NCBI GenBank assembly: GCA_031289935.1
Contig: JAITON010000047.1
Location: 1-24,025, forward strand
Direction of reading: 5' to 3'
From: Treponema sp.
GTDB lineage: Bacteria > Spirochaetota > Spirochaetia > Treponematales > Breznakiellaceae
DNA: 24,025 nucleotides
The stretch's first letter is position 1; each line of letters begins with the position of its first letter. The translations under genes were made by a program, and so were the position numbers. Below the pieces are notes generated by a model. The model saw only the letters and a program-made list of their open reading frames with translations. It had not been told where the DNA came from and did no database searches. Positions 21,229 to 24,025 of this stretch are shown piece by piece.

Positions 21229-23640
21229 TTACTCGGAGGCCTGACTTCGCGCTTCGTAGCTGGCGGTCAGCTCCAGTTCTTCAAGGTAGTAGTTGAAGAA
21301 GGTCGTTACTTCGCCGCCTATAGACTCCATATTAAACCGCTGGCTGCTATAGATGTTCGCGTTTTGCCGCTGATACACCGGTATCTCCACGCCCCAATCC
21401 ATGATGATTCTAAAGCCGGCCTGGAGAATCTCCTTGCGGTAGACGTTGTCCAGACTGCGCCGGGCTTCCTCGATGTAACGGTCCAGCTCAAGATCGGCGA
21501 TATTGTAGACGTTGGAACCGGTCCCCTTGCCGATAACGTTGCTGGAATGGTAGGTCTGGTAGAGATCCGGGTCTACCGTGGCCGACCAGGCGGCTACCCA
21601 CATATCCACCGTGCCGCCGTTCATGTTGGTAAAGAGCACGGTGGACTGGGCCAGGTCCTGGATGTTCAGTATAATGCCGAGCCGGGCCAGGGCTTCCTGG
21701 GCGCTGGTGAGCAGCATGAAGCTGGGATGGTCCCCGACACCGGAGCCGGCGATCATGATGCTGTAGCTCAGGGAAGCGCCCTGGGGAGCGGCGGTAACCC
21801 GGCCGTTACTTACAGTGTAACCGGCGGCCTGGAAATAGCCCAGAGCGGCCTGTTCTGCGGCGGCATAGCGCTGTTCGCTGCCCATGGAAGCGCTGTAAAT
21901 ATCCCTGCCCTCTACATCCTTGGAATAAGCCACGGTGTAGCCCGGATCCGTAGGCCGGGGCGCGGCCCAGGAGGTCTTGGAAATGGGATAGTCAATGGTA
22001 CTGGCCGTGTCCCCGTAGTAGGTATCAATGGTAAGGTCCCGGTATACCGCCAGGATGGTGCCGATAGCCTTGCGAAGGTTCTTGCTCGCCGTGGAGCCGG
22101 CCTCGTTCCCCACCTTGACCCGCTCAGGGTTGATGCCGATATAGCCGTAGCCCAGATTGTCTACCGCGATATAGGAAAGGACATCCCCCGTGGGCTGCCC
22201 GTTACTATTGTAGCCCGCAATTTCCGCCAGCTTCGCCTTGGAGTTACTCGGCTCGGAGGTATCGACCGTACCCGTAGTAACTGCGGTAATCGAGTCGGGC
22301 TCGTTCGTCTCCTTGTACTGGTAGAACTTGATCTTGGGCGCTCCCCGCCAGTAAAGGGGATTGGCCTCGTAATAGACCACCTTGTTCTCGTACCGTAGGA
22401 ACTTATAGGGACCGGCCCCCATGGGAGCGTCGGTCTTGGAGGCGATCAGGGAAAGATCGCCCTTGGGGAAGCCGAATTTATGCTGATCATAGTTGTACAG
22501 GGCCTCGCTGCCGTAGTAGTGGAGCGGCGCGGGCTGGAAACCAAGCCGGTAGATCGCCGCCGCGTTGTAGCCGCTGATGGTAAACTCTACCGTGTACTGG
22601 TCAATCTTCTTGATACCCGCCACATAGTCGATGAGCTCCCCCGCCGCCGGGTCCAGAGCTCCGTACTGGGAGATGTAAGCGTTCCGCGCGTCGTTAACCG
22701 GATCGTCGGTGTCGGCCGCCAGTTCAACTGCGGAAAAAGCTTCCAGCGTCCCGTAGGCCTCTACAAACTCGTTGTAATAGTCGTCAATCGTGGGGAAGGA
22801 GCTGGTCATATTCCAGGTCTTACCGCTGGCAGAGGTGAACCCATCGCCGTCAGGCTCGCCGAAACCCCAGCCGGCCATCCCGTAGGCGACCTGGAAGTTC
22901 GCGTCACTCAGATCGACGCCGGGATAAAGCTGGTCCGTATAGCCGCTATAGTTGGCCAGCACATAGTCCACGATCTTCTGGCCGTAGTTCCTCCAGGTCC
23001 GGTTGTACAGAGCCTGGAAATCCGTGTATTGCTGAGCCGTATAGCCCGTCCCCGCGCCGGGATGCCCGGGCCCCACCGCCAGAATAGCGTCCGCGATAGT
23101 CTGGTACCGGGCATAAATATCATCGGGAACCCCGGTAAGATAGGCGTTGTAGCCCAGGAGCCCGATAGAACCGAGCGTGGCATTGCCTTCGTAGGCAGGA
23201 TCCAGGAAGACATAGATGGAGAATATCACATCGTCGGCGTCCATCTCCTGGCCGTCGCTGAACCGCACACCCTCCCGGAGCTTAAAGCGGTAGCTCGTAG
23301 TATCCGCCGCATCGTCCCGGCTCACGCTTACGTCCGCCAGGCCCCGGTAGTTGTAATCCACCCCGTTATAGGCCCGGGTCTCGCCGGCGATAGCGTTGTA
23401 CACGATATCCCCTACCCGGTCCATGGTTACCAGGCCGTTGCCCAGCGCCATGTCGGCTATCGACACGTCATAGGCCGTAGTAGCGAAGAAGGGGTTAAAG
23501 ACCCCGTTCAACGAACTTATGGCCGACACAAAAGGCGTATCAAAGGAGACCGTACTCCCCGCCTTGTTCGCATTACCGCAGGACGCCAGCCCCGCGAGTA
23601 ACCCTGCTGTTAACAAAACTGCAACCAGTTTTCTTTTCAT
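21229..23640 (-). CDS. oppA: Oligopeptide ABC transporter substrate-binding lipoprotein OppA
   Basis: 803-residue solute-binding protein of family 5 (SBP_bac_5, OppA/DppA). The N-terminus MKRKLVAVLLTAGLLAGLASC is a lipoprotein signal with lipobox LASC (Cys21). Family landmarks are LREGVRFSDGQEMDADDVIFS around residue 120-140, MGAGPYKFLRYENKVVYYEA near 415-435 followed by NPLYWRGAPKIKF, and near the C-terminus MNGGTVDMWVAAWSATVDPD. It is about 200-250 residues longer than typical OppA; much of the excess lies between about residues 155 and 320, rich in Tyr, Gly and Asp. The ATG has AAGGAGG 9 bases upstream and a promoter at 23686-23716. It captures peptides outside the cytoplasmic membrane for OppB/OppC. 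The specific ligand cannot be deduced. Confidence 0.94.
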   Translation of the reverse strand: MKRKLVAVLLTAGLLAGLASCGNANKAGSTVSFDTPFVSAISSLNGVFNPFFATTAYDVSIADMALGNGLVTMDRVGDIVYNAIAGETRAYNGVDYNYRGLADVSVSRDDAADTTSYRFKLREGVRFSDGQEMDADDVIFSIYVFLDPAYEGNATLGSIGLLGYNAYLTGVPDDIYARYQTIADAILAVGPGHPGAGTGYTAQQYTDFQALYNRTWRNYGQKIVDYVLANYSGYTDQLYPGVDLSDANFQVAYGMAGWGFGEPDGDGFTSASGKTWNMTSSFPTIDDYYNEFVEAYGTLEAFSAVELAADTDDPVNDARNAYISQYGALDPAAGELIDYVAGIKKIDQYTVEFTISGYNAAAIYRLGFQPAPLHYYGSEALYNYDQHKFGFPKGDLSLIASKTDAPMGAGPYKFLRYENKVVYYEANPLYWRGAPKIKFYQYKETNEPDSITAVTTGTVDTSEPSNSKAKLAEIAGYNSNGQPTGDVLSYIAVDNLGYGYIGINPERVKVGNEAGSTASKNLRKAIGTILAVYRDLTIDTYYGDTASTIDYPISKTSWAAPRPTDPGYTVAYSKDVEGRDIYSASMGSEQRYAAAEQAALGYFQAAGYTVSNGRVTAAPQGASLSYSIMIAGSGVGDHPSFMLLTSAQEALARLGIILNIQDLAQSTVLFTNMNGGTVDMWVAAWSATVDPDLYQTYHSSNVIGKGTGSNVYNIADLELDRYIEEARRSLDNVYRKEILQAGFRIIMDWGVEIPVYQRQNANIYSSQRFNMESIGGEVTTFFNYYLEELELTASYEARSQASE

Positions 23641-23685
23641 TTGGAAAATCCTCCTTGTTAATGGCTTTCCTCAAATTTTGTACAG

Positions 23686-23716
23686 ATTATAGCATAAATA
23701 TACAAACTTATGTCAA
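23686..23716 (-). promoter_or_regulatory. Promoter of the opp operon
   Basis: On the minus strand TTGACA (plus 23711-23716) and a perfect TATAAT (plus 23686-23691) are present, 19 bases apart. The -10 is preceded by TGC, an extended -10 signature that can compensate for the long spacer. The predicted start leaves a leader of roughly 40 bases before oppA, which ends in a strong ribosome-binding site. Confidence 0.8.
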
Positions 23717-23776
23717 GGGGGGAAGGGCTTAAAACAGAGAAAAAACCCGAAATAACCGGTAAAAACTATGTTTTGG

Positions 23777-23842
23777 CCCGGCAATTACTCTTGCGGCTCC
23801 CGGCAATTACTCTTGCAGCGCCCGGCAGTTACTATGGCGACG
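23777..23842. repeat. 22-bp tandem repeat, three copies
   Basis: Three consecutive 22-base units at 23777-23798, 23799-23820 and 23821-23842. The first two share CCCGGCAATTACTCTTGC and are nearly identical; the third is diverged (CCCGGCAGTTACTATGGC). A fourth, weaker copy may follow. It lies upstream of the opp promoter. Bases 23717-24025 contain no gene I can see. Confidence 0.85.
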
Positions 23843-23863
23843 CCTGGTAACCATTTCTTCAAG

Positions 23864-23885
23864 GGGAGTTTTTGGCAAAACTCCC
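23864..23885. other. Perfect 9-bp hairpin between two repeat arrays
   Basis: GGGAGTTTT (23864-23872), loop TGGC, AAAACTCCC (23877-23885). On the plus strand a run of six T follows five bases later, so it resembles a terminator, but no plus-strand gene ends here. It may be structural or serve an unseen small transcript. Confidence 0.5.
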
Positions 23886-24025
23886 AAGCGTTTTTTCGAA
23901 AACCTACGGGGCTTAACCAGAAACGTACTGGGTTTAATCAGAACCGTACGGGGTTTGTACCAAAAACCTCAAGCGTTGTGTCGAAAACGTACGGGGTTTG
24001 TACCAAAAACCTCAAACGTTTTTTC
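23883..24025. repeat. Alternating 21-22 bp repeat array running off the window
   Basis: Two unit types alternate. Unit A (GTACGGGGTTTGTACC plus an A-rich tail ending in C, 22 bases) occurs at 23946-23967 and 23989-24010, with diverged 21-base forms at 23904-23924 and 23925-23945. Unit B (close to CAAGCGTTTTTTCGAAAAC, 21 bases) occurs at 23883-23903, 23968-23988 and, cut by the window end, from 24011. A+B makes a 43-base higher-order unit. Unit A contains the inverted repeat GTAC-N7-GTAC. The full array length cannot be seen. Confidence 0.88.

Overview
This 24 kb window looks like chromosomal DNA of a GC-rich spirochaete (I estimate about 60% GC by eye). A treponeme-like, possibly insect-gut lineage is my best guess. 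The clues are a FliG-type paralogue, short lipoboxes of the LASC/LAGC kind, PocR-domain AraC regulators and many small tandem-repeat arrays. None of these proves the genus. The left edge is a 46-base C run that looks like a contig end.

Layout. Bases 86-593 hold no convincing gene but are dense in perfect hairpins and short duplicated segments, one of which overlaps the 3' end of the first gene. Bases 594-3369 (minus strand) are a vitamin B12 importer operon, btuF-btuC-btuD, headed by a cobalamin riboswitch (about 3449-3648) with its own promoter. Bases 3701-6840 (minus) are branched-chain amino acid genes in the order ilvN, ilvC, leuA; no catalytic ilvB is present. A 21-bp tandem array (6922-7087) separates them from a small, more AT-rich locus at 7174-8131. 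That locus holds an XRE-type repressor diverging from a small lipoprotein gene, with a consensus-like promoter over a perfect inverted-repeat operator and roughly 25-bp tandem duplications on both sides of the lipoprotein gene.

Bases 8193-12382 (minus) hold a translationally overlapped pair: a divergent FliG-like protein followed by a large M16C metalloprotease. Diverging from it (12465-14841, plus) are two overlapping paralogous PocR/AraC-type regulators. After a 23-bp tandem array and a strong terminator comes a lone UgpC/MsmK-type sugar-transporter ATPase (15014-16132, minus) with a canonical promoter.

The right third (16247-23640, minus) is a complete oligopeptide transporter operon, oppA-oppB-oppC-oppD-oppF. 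OppA is unusually long. OppC carries a large extracytoplasmic repeat insertion and is broken in this sequence by a run of 15 G (coding strand), consistent with phase variation or an assembly error. The region upstream of oppA (23717-24025) is gene-free and filled with two more 21-22 bp tandem arrays, the second running off the window.

The most unusual signals are the G-tract frameshift in oppC, the repeat-domain insertion in OppC, and the recurrence of unrelated 21-23 bp tandem arrays in the gaps between transcription units. I found no CRISPR array, transposase, rRNA or tRNA.
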